DNA of 60,940 nt from Actinopolymorpha alba DSM 45243 (GCF_000373925.1 NZ_KB892774.1:1-60940); one strand, 5' to 3'; counted from the first letter of the stretch, positions 7,877-16,492 are shown. The notes: generated by a model from the letters alone, not told the origin. Numbers and translations are program-made.

Positions 7877-9103
7877 ATGCGTCGGCGGTTGCTGCCCGCA
7901 GGTCTTATCGGCGTACTCGCACTGGCCATCACCGGACCGTCCACCATGGGATCCGCAGCCGCATCAGACCGCCCCGCCGCCATCAGCCCCGTCGCCGCGG
8001 GCGAATCGCAAACGACCAGGACCCTACTCACTGGCACCGTCTCCCTCTATCCACGTGTCCTCCGCCTCCAGCATTCCGGCCCTGCCAACGGACGGATCAT
8101 CGCGAGTGTCGTCACGTTCACCGCTCGCGGCGGCGAGGGGGCGATCCTCGAGAGCGTCGACGACGGTCGCAGCTTCCATCAGGTCGGCGCGATCCCAGCA
8201 TCAGAGCAGGCGGGGACGAACGGCCTGTGCTGCGCCAGCATCATCGAGCTTCCCCGGCAGGTGGGTAACCTCGCCGCCGGGACACTTCTGTGGGCAGGCA
8301 GTGTCGGCGCCGACGCCGGCCCGGATCGGCGGATGACCCAGCGAGTCTGGCGGAGCAGCGATCTGGGCAGGACGTGGACGTATCTTTCCACCTGCGCAGA
8401 GTCACCCAATGCCCGTGGCATGTGGGAACCCGAGCTGTCCGTCGATGCGTACGGTCGACTGGTCTGCCATGTCGCTGATGAGTCGGAAGGCCCGGCGGGC
8501 AGCCAACAGCTTGTGCGTACGGTCTCGACCGATGGTGTGACATGGAGTGCGAAGCAGGTCAGTGTGCTAAGCCGCGCGGGTGCGTTCCGCCCGGGAATGC
8601 CGATCGTACGCCGGCTGCCCAGCGGCAGGTACGTGATGATCTACGAGATCTGCGGCGTTCCAGGTCAGTACGACTGCGCGGTGTACTCGCGAACTTCGCC
8701 CGACGGCACGGACTGGGGCGACCCAGCCGACGCAGGGAAGCGGATCGTGAGCGCGACCGGACGGTACTTCAGTCACACCCCCACAATAGCGGTGGTTCCG
8801 CGCCCCGGACGCGAGCCGCGGCTGGTGCTGGTCGGCCAACTCCTGCAGGAGGCCGATGGCCGGCTCGCCGCTGGTAACGGCGCAACGCTCATGATCAACG
8901 AACGCGGCGGGCAAGGGCCGTGGCGGGAAGTCGCCGCACCAGTCGCCGTCCCCGGCGCGTACAACAACTATTGCCCCAACTACAGCTCAGCGCTCCTTCC
9001 CTCACCCGACGGCCGCAGCATCCTGGAGATCGCCACCGACTATGCCGAGGACGGCGTGTGCAAGGCGTACTTCGCGACCGGCCGCCTCACGGGAGACCGG
9101 TAA
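7877..9103 (+). CDS. Secreted sialidase-like (BNR/Asp-box) beta-propeller protein
   Basis: About 408 residues with a Sec signal peptide (MRRRLLPAGLIGVLALAITG, probable cleavage after the following Ala-rich stretch). The mature part has several Asp-box-like turns, S-x-D-x-G-x-x-W/F: ESVDDGRSFHQV, RSSDLGRTWTYL, VSTDGVTWSAK and TSPDGTDWGD. These mark the blades of a sialidase/neuraminidase-type propeller. The family includes true exo-sialidases and many uncharacterised secreted glycosidases; a catalytic Arg triad could not be assigned, so activity is unproven. GGAGG at 7861-7865 fits the ATG at 7877 better than the one at 7868, which it abuts. It is convergent with the MFS gene. Confidence 0.75.
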   Translation: MRRRLLPAGLIGVLALAITGPSTMGSAAASDRPAAISPVAAGESQTTRTLLTGTVSLYPRVLRLQHSGPANGRIIASVVTFTARGGEGAILESVDDGRSFHQVGAIPASEQAGTNGLCCASIIELPRQVGNLAAGTLLWAGSVGADAGPDRRMTQRVWRSSDLGRTWTYLSTCAESPNARGMWEPELSVDAYGRLVCHVADESEGPAGSQQLVRTVSTDGVTWSAKQVSVLSRAGAFRPGMPIVRRLPSGRYVMIYEICGVPGQYDCAVYSRTSPDGTDWGDPADAGKRIVSATGRYFSHTPTIAVVPRPGREPRLVLVGQLLQEADGRLAAGNGATLMINERGGQGPWREVAAPVAVPGAYNNYCPNYSSALLPSPDGRSILEIATDYAEDGVCKAYFATGRLTGDR

Positions 9104-9122
9104 GCCGACTCTTCGAGAATTT

Positions 9123-10697
9123 CTACGCTACCGGCACCTCTTCGGGACCTTCGGAAATGGACGCGCCCTCTTCGTTCATAGATTCGGGAGATCCTGGCCG
9201 CGCCTTACGGAGCAGAAGGATCCCCAGCACGGCAAACACGATCACAATGGCCGCCGCCAGGGCCGACACGACGTTCAGTCCAGCAGCGAACGCATCCCGG
9301 GCCGGACCCAACAAGGCGGCCGCAAGCTGGTCGGGCAGACGGTCTGCAACAGCTACAGCACTGGCCAGACTCTCCCGTGCGGACAGGACGACCGACTCAG
9401 GAACACCAGCGGGTACGTCGAACTGCGCGCGGTAGATGGCAGTGCCCGCGCTACCGAAGATGGCGACGCCCATCGCGATGCCGAACTCTCCGCTTGTCTC
9501 CGACATCGCCGACGCCGCTCCAGCCTTCTCCGGCGGCACCGAGCCTATGACCATTTCGGTGCAGAGTACGCCCTGCGGGCCCATGCCGAACGACGCGAGC
9601 ACCATCGCGGCCACCACGAGTCCAAGGCCGCCCCCGCCACCAACCTGGGTCAGCAGAAGGACGCCGGCCGCCGCGATCAGCATGCCGACTCCAAGGACGT
9701 ACTCGGGCCGGAACCGCTGCGCCAGCCGCGGAGCCAGCAGCGAGCCGACAACGACGGCCACCGCCTGCGGAATCATCCACAACCCCGCTTGCAAAGGCGA
9801 AAGCCCTTCGACCAGCTGCAAGTACTGGTTGACAAGCAGGAAGACCCCGCCCATCGTGATGGCGCCGACCAGCATGATGCTCAGGGCCGCGCTGAACGCA
9901 GGCAACCGGAACAACCGCAGATCCAGCATCGGGTCGGCAAGCCTGCGTTGACGTCGTACGAACACAGCTCCAACCACCAGCCCGATCACAAGCGCCCCCA
10001 GCGCCGTACCATGAACGCCCTCTCGAGCCATCTCCTTCAGGCCGTAGATGATCGGCAGGATCGCGGCCAGTGACAGCGCGACACTGCTGAGATCCAACCG
10101 GCCGGCATCCGCGTGACGGTACTCCGGCAGCAACGCCGGCGCGGTGAGCAGCAGCAAGAGCATGACGGGTACGCCCATCAGGAAGACCGATCCCCACCAG
10201 AAGTACTCCAACAGGGCGCCTCCGACCAGGGGCCCGATCAGCATGCCGCCCATGAAGCAGGTCATCCATACAGAGATCGCCGTGCCGCGCTGTTTCGGAT
10301 CACGGAACATGTTGCTGATCAGGGCGAGCGTGGACGGCATCAATGTCGCACCCGCCACACCCAGCAGCGCCCGCGACACGATCAGCATCTCCGCGCTGCT
10401 GGAGTATGCCGCAGCTATCGAGGCCACTCCGAACCCCGCACCGCCGAGCAACAACAACTTGCGCCGGCCGATGCGGTCGCCGAGCGTGCCCATCGTGACC
10501 AGGAGTCCGGCGATCATGAATCCGTAGATGTCCAAGATCCACAACAGCTCGGTGCTGCTCGGCCCCAGATCGGCGGCCAGGTGCGGCACGGCGAGGTGCA
10601 ACACACTCATGTCCAAGGACAGCAGCAAGGTCGGCAACGCCAGGACAGCCAGCCCGATCCACTCCCGCCGCCCGGCTGTCCGCGTGTTCGTATCCAT
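9123..10697 (-). CDS. MFS drug efflux transporter, DHA2 (14-TM) type
   Basis: A 524-residue EmrB/QacA-type major facilitator with about 14 hydrophobic segments. Motif A appears as GTLGDRIGRRKLLLLGG after the second helix, and the motif C region as GPLVGGALLEYFWW. The N-terminus has LDMSVLHLAVPHLAADLG, typical of DHA2 pumps (D-x-T/S-I-V-N-V-A-L-P variant). ATG at 10697 has GGAGG 8-9 nt upstream. The TetR gene just upstream on the same strand probably represses it, as is common for such pumps. Proton-driven export of a toxic organic compound is the expected role; substrate unknown. Confidence 0.9.
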   Translation of the reverse strand: MDTNTRTAGRREWIGLAVLALPTLLLSLDMSVLHLAVPHLAADLGPSSTELLWILDIYGFMIAGLLVTMGTLGDRIGRRKLLLLGGAGFGVASIAAAYSSSAEMLIVSRALLGVAGATLMPSTLALISNMFRDPKQRGTAISVWMTCFMGGMLIGPLVGGALLEYFWWGSVFLMGVPVMLLLLLTAPALLPEYRHADAGRLDLSSVALSLAAILPIIYGLKEMAREGVHGTALGALVIGLVVGAVFVRRQRRLADPMLDLRLFRLPAFSAALSIMLVGAITMGGVFLLVNQYLQLVEGLSPLQAGLWMIPQAVAVVVGSLLAPRLAQRFRPEYVLGVGMLIAAAGVLLLTQVGGGGGLGLVVAAMVLASFGMGPQGVLCTEMVIGSVPPEKAGAASAMSETSGEFGIAMGVAIFGSAGTAIYRAQFDVPAGVPESVVLSARESLASAVAVADRLPDQLAAALLGPARDAFAAGLNVVSALAAAIVIVFAVLGILLLRKARPGSPESMNEEGASISEGPEEVPVA

Positions 10698-10840
10698 TCA
10701 GTGGTCCTCCGTAGTTCAGGTTCAGGGGTACAGACCCGACAGGAGGAGAAAACTCATCGCTCACCCGCCCCGGCAATCGGGGGCCGGACCCATACCTGCT
10801 ACGGCCTAACGATCACGGGTACGCGAGGGACGCAGGCCCG

Positions 10841-11416
10841 TCAGCGCAGGAGTCCGCCGAGGACAAGGGCCCTGACGTTGCGCCTGGCGCGCGCTCGCGA
10901 CCAGCGGTGCCGGGCACGAAGATGGACGTATCCCCAGCAGGCTGTGTTGAAGAGCGTTTCGGCCGCATCGGTCAGGTCACGCTCAACGGCGAGCGTCTCG
11001 TCATGGCGGCCGGCTTCCAGCGCCGCGAGGACCGGATCGAGGAACCCGACCTGCCGACCGGTCGAGTCGATCACGTGATCAGCCGCCCAGTGGAAGACCT
11101 CATCGGAAACGGCCAGCAGGTCCAGGTGCCGATCGATCACGTCGAACAAACCATCGAGCGTCGCCTCCAGCCGGCGGGCGCCGGTGCCAGCCATCGTCAG
11201 GACTGGCCACATCGTGTCGCGGAAGTCGACGGCAAGTCGGGAGAGAAGCCCGTTCAGGAGCGCTTCCTTCGTCACACCCTGGCGCCACAGGCTGACGCGG
11301 GACGACCCCGCCCGCTCCGCAACTCGTTCGAGACTCACGCCGCCAAAGCCGAGCTCGGCGAGGACCTCCACGGTCGCATCGAGCAGTTTCTCATCCACAC
11401 GCTGAATCGTATCCAT
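10841..11416 (-). CDS. TetR family transcriptional regulator
   Basis: A 191-residue TetR regulator starting MDTIQRVDEKLLDATVEVLAE; the helix-turn-helix is FGGVSLERVAERAGSSRVSL WRQ (residues about 25-48), and the rest is the helical ligand-binding domain. The frame stays open upstream of 11416, but that part has no resemblance to a TetR arm and overlaps a divergent gene, so ATG at 11416 is preferred. A palindrome at 11425-11442 sits directly upstream and would suit autoregulation. It probably controls the efflux pump immediately downstream (143-nt gap). Confidence 0.88.
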   Translation of the reverse strand: MDTIQRVDEKLLDATVEVLAELGFGGVSLERVAERAGSSRVSLWRQGVTKEALLNGLLSRLAVDFRDTMWPVLTMAGTGARRLEATLDGLFDVIDRHLDLLAVSDEVFHWAADHVIDSTGRQVGFLDPVLAALEAGRHDETLAVERDLTDAAETLFNTACWGYVHLRARHRWSRARARRNVRALVLGGLLR

Positions 11417-11424
11417 TGCAAATC

Positions 11425-11442
11425 TGAAACGTCCATGTTTCA
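11425..11442. promoter_or_regulatory. Putative TetR operator
   Basis: TGAAAC-GTCCAT-GTTTCA is an 18-bp inverted repeat (6-bp arms) ending 9 nt before the TetR start codon, in the 70-bp divergent region between the TetR gene and the 88-aa gene. Binding here would block both promoters. No second copy was seen in front of the MFS gene. Confidence 0.5.
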
Positions 11443-11486
11443 CTATCGGCATCATTTGGAGCCTGCCACTCTGATCGAGGTGTGCC

Positions 11487-11753
11487 ATGCCGAATGCCGC
11501 GACTCCCATCGACCAAGACCTCGCACTGACCCTCACCCAAGATGAGGTGGCCAGCGTCCACGCACTGACTCGTGGGCTCTCCGAGCTCGCCGGCCGTGAG
11601 ATCGACCCGTCGTCGGCAGTGGTCGCGGCACTCGACCGTGCACTCGAACGCCTCCTCGACGACTTCGAACTCTCGGACAGTGTCCGGGGCGAGATCAGCA
11701 GTTCCTTCTCCTCCATGCGAGCGAGCTGGCCACGCGGCAACTGCTGCCTGTGA
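11487..11753 (+). CDS. Small hypothetical protein (88 aa)
   Basis: ATG at 11487 opens an 88-codon frame with strong GC-ended codon usage. The predicted protein is acidic and mostly helical (LTLTQDEVASVHALTRGLSEL, AALDRALERLLDDFELSD), with a Cys pair at the very end (GNCCL). It is divergent from the TetR gene and its stop overlaps the upstream part of the next frame. I do not recognise the family; it could be a small regulatory or structural protein. Confidence 0.55.
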   Translation: MPNAATPIDQDLALTLTQDEVASVHALTRGLSELAGREIDPSSAVVAALDRALERLLDDFELSDSVRGEISSSFSSMRASWPRGNCCL

Positions 11754-11791
11754 CACGTTCTGGGGTGGCGATGCGTGGAGGTGGTGGGAGG

Positions 11792-12421
11792 ATGCCCGAG
11801 CCCTTCAACGGCTGGCCGGTCGAAGCGTTCGATCTCCTACTACGCTTCGACGGCGTACCGGCGTTGTCAACCCTGGAGCCATACCGGGCTGAACGTGAAC
11901 GGCTCGTCCGCGACCCGATGATCGCGCTGTGCGCCGAAGTCGCTGATGGCTACACCGGCGAAGGGCACGTCTGGACGATCCATCGCCACCACGAGTCGTG
12001 GCAGCGCCAGATCGCTGTGTTCCAGATCGCTCCACATGTTGTCTTCTGGCTCGAGCTGAACCTGAGCGGACTCTCCGTCGAAGGAGCGTGGTGGAAGGCT
12101 GACACCACAGAGGTCGAGCGGTACCGCGCGGCGGTGGCCGCCGACACCGGCGCCGAACTCGCGCACATCACCGCGTGCCTGCAACAGAATGGCTACGAGA
12201 TCCAGGGCGAGAAACTCAAGCGGGTCCCACGGGCATACCCGCCTGACCACCCCCGGGCGAACCTGCTCCGCTACCGAAGACTGTTCGCCCAACGTGACTT
12301 TGGCGCGCCGGACTGGCTACACACGCCACGCGCCGTCGACCACGTGCGGGCCACCTTCGACGACCTGCATCCCTTGACCTCTTGGCTCGCGACGTACTGC
12401 TGCCCCCTCTGCCCACCCTGA
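11792..12421 (+). CDS. DUF2461-like conserved protein
   Basis: About 209 residues beginning MPEPFNGWPVEAFDLL, which matches the F-x-G-W/F-P-x-E-A-x-x-F opening of DUF2461 (TIGR02453) proteins. The later pattern also fits: GLSVEGAWWKADTTEVERYRAAV, then GEKLKRVPRAYPPDHPRANLL (LKR-x-PR-x-Y-x-x-DHPR). The central R-x-Y-R-D-x-R-F-S-x-D-K block of the family is not obvious, so this is a divergent or shortened member. ATG at 11792 is chosen because GGAGGTGGTGGGAGG lies just upstream. Function of the family is unknown. It ends in an unusual CCPLCPP. Confidence 0.65.
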   Translation: MPEPFNGWPVEAFDLLLRFDGVPALSTLEPYRAERERLVRDPMIALCAEVADGYTGEGHVWTIHRHHESWQRQIAVFQIAPHVVFWLELNLSGLSVEGAWWKADTTEVERYRAAVAADTGAELAHITACLQQNGYEIQGEKLKRVPRAYPPDHPRANLLRYRRLFAQRDFGAPDWLHTPRAVDHVRATFDDLHPLTSWLATYCCPLCPP

Positions 12422-12462
12422 TCCGCCCCGGGACAGCGACCATCCACCGCGGCGATCAGTAT

Positions 12463-13131
12463 TCACAGCTGGGCGCGGAAGCGGGACCAGGCAAGGACGA
12501 CTTGCACCCGATCGGGCAACCCGAGCTTGCCCAGGATGTTCGACACGTGCCCCTTCACGGTGTACTTGCTGATCACCAGCCGGCTGGCGATGTCGTCGTT
12601 CGACAATCCCTCCGCGATGAGCTCGCAAACCTCCCGCTCCCGGTCGGTGAGGCGGCGGCGCACCGCGGCCAGCAAAGCCCGATCGGCCTCCGTGGGCAGA
12701 TCGGGCCGGAGCACCTCGATCATCCGCGCGGTCGCCTCCGGCGCTAGCACGGCCTGCCCGGACGCGACGATCCGGATGCCGTCACGCAGGCGTTCGCTGG
12801 GCGCGTCCTTCAGCAGGAAGCCGCTGGCACCCGCCTGCAACGCCTCGTACACATAGCTGTCCAGGTCGTACGTCGTGAGGATGAGGACACGGGTCGCCGC
12901 CTCGCCGCGGGCCTTGATGATCGTGCGGGTGGCCTCGATGCCATCCATGACAGGCATCCGGATGTCCATGAGGACGACATCCGGCCGGTGTTCGGCGGCA
13001 GCAGCCACCGCCTCCCAACCATTCACTGCGGTCCCCACCACCCGTAGGTCGGACGCGTTACTCACCAACCGCACCAGCGCCTCGCGAAGCAACTGCTCGT
13101 CATCGCAGACGACCACGCTGATGGCAGTCAT
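12463..13131 (-). CDS. NarL/LuxR-type two-component response regulator
   Basis: A 222-residue regulator: receiver domain with acidic pocket CDDE and phospho-acceptor Asp56 in VVLMDIRMPVMDG, the conserved T in LILTTYDLDSYV, and K in GFLLKDAP; then a LuxR helix-turn-helix LTDREREVCELIAEGLSNDDIASRL. All receiver residues look intact. Its ATG overlaps the stop of the upstream ORF by 4 nt (ATGA), the arrangement of kinase-regulator operons, but that upstream ORF keeps only the last 40 residues of a kinase. The regulator is therefore probably an orphan. Confidence 0.9.
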   Translation of the reverse strand: MTAISVVVCDDEQLLREALVRLVSNASDLRVVGTAVNGWEAVAAAAEHRPDVVLMDIRMPVMDGIEATRTIIKARGEAATRVLILTTYDLDSYVYEALQAGASGFLLKDAPSERLRDGIRIVASGQAVLAPEATARMIEVLRPDLPTEADRALLAAVRRRLTDREREVCELIAEGLSNDDIASRLVISKYTVKGHVSNILGKLGLPDRVQVVLAWSRFRAQL

Positions 13132-13529
13132 GAGGCACCTCGCAGAGGTAGGCGGGCGAGCACCTCGAATCCTCCCCCGGCGTGGGAGCCCGTACGCAGC
13201 GAGCCACCGAGCAGCTCGACGCGTTCCCGCATGCCGATCAACCCGGTCTCGGTGGACCGGACCTTCAACCCCAGCTTGAGATCGCGCACGGGCTGGTGGG
13301 CGATCACGTCGACCTGAAGAGGGCCGGGCGCCGCCGGCGTACGACGAATCGTCAAGGTGAGTTCGGTGCCCGCGACCGTCGCGGCGAGTGAGAGATCATC
13401 CCCGGCACTGATCCCGTGCGCCGACGCTGGGGTTGCCGCCCCAGCAAGCACCGAGGCGGCCATAAGCAAGACGAGAATGAGTCGCACGACCACAGCCAGA
13501 ACGCTAGGAATCTCGGCGTTCTCGCACAT
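13128..13529 (-). pseudogene. Chimeric ORF: secreted-protein N-terminus fused to histidine-kinase C-terminus
   Basis: The 133-residue ORF has two unrelated parts. Residues 1 to about 92 look like an exported or membrane-anchored protein: hydrophobic VRLILVLLMAASVLAGAATPASA, then a beta-rich segment. From TGLIGMRERVELLGGSL onward the sequence is the G2-box end of a NarL-family sensor kinase (GL-x-GM-x-ER-V, then GGGFEVLARLPL). The H-box, dimerisation helices and most of the ATPase domain are missing. An in-frame deletion joining two genes explains it best, with the junction near 13250-13262. A GTG at 13493 preceded by TAGCGT could be a leaderless start. Kinase function is impossible; whether the fused peptide is made is unknown. 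Confidence 0.65.
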
Positions 13530-13596
13530 CAGGCCCGAGAAGTGACATCCCTAATTCCGGGGAACTACCGTCCTGGCCAGCCTGGGATGGGCATCG

Positions 13597-14136
13597 TTAG
13601 TTGTTAGCGAGGTCGACGCCGTACGCTCGGCTTATCCGGATCACATCATCGACGACCTGCTCTAGTGGCTGCCGAGCATCGACACCATGAGCGCCGGCCC
13701 CGAGCATCTCCGCTTCCAGCCGTGGACGCCAGTCCAGCGACCATTCGAGGGTCGCTCCGATCCTTCCAAAGTCGTTGTTGCGCCGCGGATCCGCGAGTCG
13801 CTGTGCCGTCGTCGCGTCATCGACCTGGAGCAGGATCAGCAGCTCGAAGCGCGGCAGATAGTTGGCCAGGTTGTAGGAAGCTCCGCACAGCGCTGTCGAG
13901 CGCTCTCGACATTCGCTCAGGACCTGCTCAAACCGCTCGTCGATCCACTGCCAGTGGTGGCTCCGCAGCCATTCCAGGTCTGGATTCGCCGGGAACTCGA
14001 CCGGTATGCCTTCCGGATCTTCCCAACGAGCGAGCCCGTAGTCACAGTCGATCGAACGCAGGCCACGACGCCGCAGCCCGTTCGCTACCGATGATTTTCC
14101 GGACCCCGGACCGCCGACAACCAATACCGCCGCCAT
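13597..14136 (-). CDS. P-loop NTPase / small-molecule kinase-like protein
   Basis: A 179-residue protein with a Walker A GGPGSGKSS at residues 8-16, directly after a beta strand (MAAVLVVGG), and SIDCDYGLARW after the next helix. A second strand-loop 'LLILLQVDDATTAQRL' with R-x-N/D beyond it resembles the LID/second-substrate part of AAA_33 or shikimate/adenylate-kinase-like proteins. Full-length for that class. Substrate unknown. It is followed downstream, on the same strand, by the sensor-kinase stub, with a gap of about 70 nt. Confidence 0.7.
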   Translation of the reverse strand: MAAVLVVGGPGSGKSSVANGLRRRGLRSIDCDYGLARWEDPEGIPVEFPANPDLEWLRSHHWQWIDERFEQVLSECRERSTALCGASYNLANYLPRFELLILLQVDDATTAQRLADPRRNNDFGRIGATLEWSLDWRPRLEAEMLGAGAHGVDARQPLEQVVDDVIRISRAYGVDLANN

Positions 14137-14199
14137 TCCCAGCAGCCTGCCCTGGCATGACCAGCAGTCGCAACCAGGTTTCCCTGGTGCGGGAGTCGG

Positions 14200-14473
14200 T
14201 TACGAGCCTGAGAGCAGCCTCGTTATGAAAACGCTGTTGGGGTCAGGCCGGCAGTCCGCGAATGGCTCGCAGTAGTCGAACCCGAACTTCTCGTACAACT
14301 TCCTGGCAGGTAGAAAGAACTCGGCCGAACCGCTTTCGAGGCTCAGCCGACCGAAGGTGGTCGAGAGCGTGCTTGCTCTCGAGCGGCGTGATGGACCGCA
14401 TCTCCTGGACGTGCTCGTCGAGGAACGCGGCGATCCGCGGCCCGGACAGGTCATCCACAACGATCCTCACCAT
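14200..14473 (-). pseudogene. GNAT acetyltransferase with internal deletion and frameshift
   Basis: ATG at 14473 starts MVRIVVDDLSGPRIAAFL DEHVQEMRSITPLESKHALD, the usual N-terminus of a small GNAT. About 20 codons before the ORF's end in another frame the C-terminus reappears: GRLSLESGSAEFFLPARKLYEKFGF, CEPFADCRPDPNSVFITR. The whole acetyl-CoA core (about 70-80 residues with the R/Q-x-x-G-x-G motif) is missing, and the two halves are in different frames. The join lies around 14355-14380. The product cannot be a functional acetyltransferase. Confidence 0.75.
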
Positions 14474-14504
14474 AGTTTCAATCCTTACCGCTACCGGCGA
14501 CATG

Positions 14505-15008
14505 TCAGTGGAGCCAGCGGACCTTCTCAAGGTCGGTGGTGAGCTGGACGTTCTTCCAGGCCTCGAACTCGCGGGAGCCATCGCTGGCGGCATAAAAGGT
14601 GAGCAGAGCCGGTCCGTGCCGGCGTTGAATGCGATCAGCTGGATTCCCAGCGGAGCAGCGTGACTGCTTCGCGTTCGCGTACTCAACGCACAGCACGATG
14701 ACGGGCAGCCCGTTCTCAGGCTTCCCGTGATCGGTCAGAAAGGTGACTTCGCGAGCTTCCACTCGCAAAGGCTCTTCGAGGCTGGCATCGCCGAACCTGT
14801 AGTAGCGGCCGAACTCATATCCAGGCGGGAGCTCGACGGGCAGAACCATCGTGATCCCAGGGACCTGATCCAGCTCGGCGGCAACGGTCTCGCGTTGATC
14901 GAGCGACGGAGGGTTATCAGTCGGTCGCAGGTTGGCCAGCATGAAGACCAGGATCACAACGACCGCCGCCAGGTGTGGCGGAACACGGACGCGACGCGAC
15001 TGATTCAT
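14505..15008 (-). CDS. Membrane-anchored hypothetical protein
   Basis: Starting at ATG 15008 gives 167 residues: MNQSRRVRVPPHLAAVVV then a single hydrophobic segment (AAVVVILVFMLANL), followed by an extracytoplasmic domain with two Cys (LCVEYANAKQSRCSAG) that could pair. It ends FEAWKNVQLTTDLEKVRWLH. Many actinobacterial small anchored proteins look like this; I do not recognise a family. The start at 15080 would add an unlikely Cys/Arg-rich stretch, so it was not used. Confidence 0.6.
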   Translation of the reverse strand: MNQSRRVRVPPHLAAVVVILVFMLANLRPTDNPPSLDQRETVAAELDQVPGITMVLPVELPPGYEFGRYYRFGDASLEEPLRVEAREVTFLTDHGKPENGLPVIVLCVEYANAKQSRCSAGNPADRIQRRHGPALLTFYAASDGSREFEAWKNVQLTTDLEKVRWLH

Positions 15009-15080
15009 GGCGCGATCATGACAGAATCGACGCCCGCACGGGCAGGAACGCCAGCACCGCGCCCCAGTCGGCGGCAGCAC

Positions 15081-15644
15081 CTAGCAGTGCTCTTCGATGA
15101 AGAGAAGGGAGCGGTGCCCATCGTCCTTGAACTCGCCGATCACGAAGTCCGTGAGATCGTGAGCTGACGGGCCCCTCACCCCTTTGAGGTACGGCCGGAT
15201 CAACGCGAGGAACGCCGCTCGGTCTTCGACTGGAACCTCCCGAAGATCTGTTCCCTGCTGGTGGAGTACGCGGACATACGGATCGCGCAGCAGTTGTTCG
15301 AGACGAGGGACCTTGAGCGTCCCGCGGCGAAGCTGCCATCGGACGCCGTCCTCGTCCACGAACTCCCTCTCGGCGAGCGGAGACGCGAAGGCGACCCAAG
15401 CTCCGCACGTTCCTGCGTCGGCAGCCTCAGCAGACTCGACACTCTCGGTGATGGTGGCGTGACGACCCACCTTCTTCCTGCGCCTCACTCTCCCATTGTC
15501 CTCTTGATCCTTGGTGATCATTGCGGCGTAGGGCCCCGGTCGTACGTAGCCCCCCGACCAGCCTTCCCGGCTAGGATTTCCCAGACGCTCAATTTCGGGT
15601 AAAACGTCAGACCAAATGCTGGAGTCAGGCGCCGCTTCTGACAC
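15081..15644 (-). CDS. Hypothetical protein (187 aa)
   Basis: A soluble, charged protein with good codon usage, opening MSEAAPDSSIWSDVLPEI. A basic segment RVRRRKKVGRHATITES follows the first third; the C-terminal half is predicted alpha/beta (VPRLEQLLRDPYVRVLHQQ, DLTDFVIGEFKDDG) and it ends IEEHC. No recognised motif. MITKDQEDNGRV (about codon 42) is an alternative start. It is 72 nt upstream of the membrane-anchored protein on the same strand, so the two may form an operon. It diverges from the membrane protein at 15662. Confidence 0.55.
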   Translation of the reverse strand: MSEAAPDSSIWSDVLPEIERLGNPSREGWSGGYVRPGPYAAMITKDQEDNGRVRRRKKVGRHATITESVESAEAADAGTCGAWVAFASPLAEREFVDEDGVRWQLRRGTLKVPRLEQLLRDPYVRVLHQQGTDLREVPVEDRAAFLALIRPYLKGVRGPSAHDLTDFVIGEFKDDGHRSLLFIEEHC

Positions 15645-15661
15645 TCAAAGTTGGCGAGGAT

Positions 15662-16492
15662 ATGCGCAACGTAGTTTCCGGTCTGCTTGTCCTGCTCGCG
15701 TGCATAGCGACGGCCGCCGCCGTGCCGATCAGGTGGGCCGACTCGCAGCTACACTCGGCTGCCTACGCCGACACGATGCGTTCACTTCCTCAGGATTCCC
15801 AGGTACATCGCGCCCTTGTCGGTCTGATTACCAACGGGCTGGAGTCGAGCGGGCAGCAGGTTCCACCCGGGGTGATGAGCATCATCACGGCGCAGGTTCC
15901 GGTTGTGCTCAACACGCCGGAGGCCACTCAGGTCTGGGTCGACGCGACGCTGCTCGTCCGAGACCAACTGCTCAGCGGTCGAGGCGGCGAGGTCGCCATT
16001 GACGTTTCCGAACTGGTCCAGCCGTTAAGAGAAAGGCTACGAGCCCAGAGCATCCCACTACCTCCGTTACCGAAGGAATACACGCGGGTCGTCGTGATGA
16101 ACGACCAGTCAGTCGCCCAAGCGCGAGAGGCCGCTCGGTTCATTGACGACACCGCACCGTGGATCTGGATACCCCCAGCCATCCTGCTGGCGCTCGCGCT
16201 GCTGGTTTCCAAACATCGATGGGTCACCCTCGCCGCAGTGGGAATAGGAACAGCCCTTGCCGCCCTCGTCGCGATCTACGCACTTGGCGCGGCCCGGGAT
16301 CAGTATGTGGCCGGAATTGCGGAGGGCCCGACCCAAGCACTCGCTCTTGCCATCTATCAGTCGTTCGCCAACTCACTGCGTACCAATCTGCTCACCCTGC
16401 TCACCGTTGCCAGCGTTGTCGCTCTCATTGGCCTGGTGCTCGCCGTTGCCATGAAGGTTATCCGGCGCAGCAATGGGTCGGCCGCTACCTGA
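15662..16492 (+). CDS. Integral membrane protein of unknown function
   Basis: A 276-residue protein with one N-terminal helix (VSGLLVLLACIATAAAVPI), a long outside loop of about 150 residues and three C-terminal helices (WIWIPPAILLALALLV, VTLAAVGIGTALAALVAIYAL, LLTLLTVASVVALIGLVLAVA). This layout is shared by actinobacterial membrane proteins of unknown role. The last 8 nt overlap the convergent malate synthase gene. The 17-nt gap upstream to the divergent hypothetical gene leaves little room for a promoter, so both promoters must lie within coding sequence. Confidence 0.65.
   Translation: MRNVVSGLLVLLACIATAAAVPIRWADSQLHSAAYADTMRSLPQDSQVHRALVGLITNGLESSGQQVPPGVMSIITAQVPVVLNTPEATQVWVDATLLVRDQLLSGRGGEVAIDVSELVQPLRERLRAQSIPLPPLPKEYTRVVVMNDQSVAQAREAARFIDDTAPWIWIPPAILLALALLVSKHRWVTLAAVGIGTALAALVAIYALGAARDQYVAGIAEGPTQALALAIYQSFANSLRTNLLTLLTVASVVALIGLVLAVAMKVIRRSNGSAAT

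Noticed and set aside
10841-11740. 299-aa version of the TetR regulator
   Set aside because: The first 108 codons are low-complexity, overlap the divergent 88-aa gene and lie upstream of the natural MDTIQRVDEK start.
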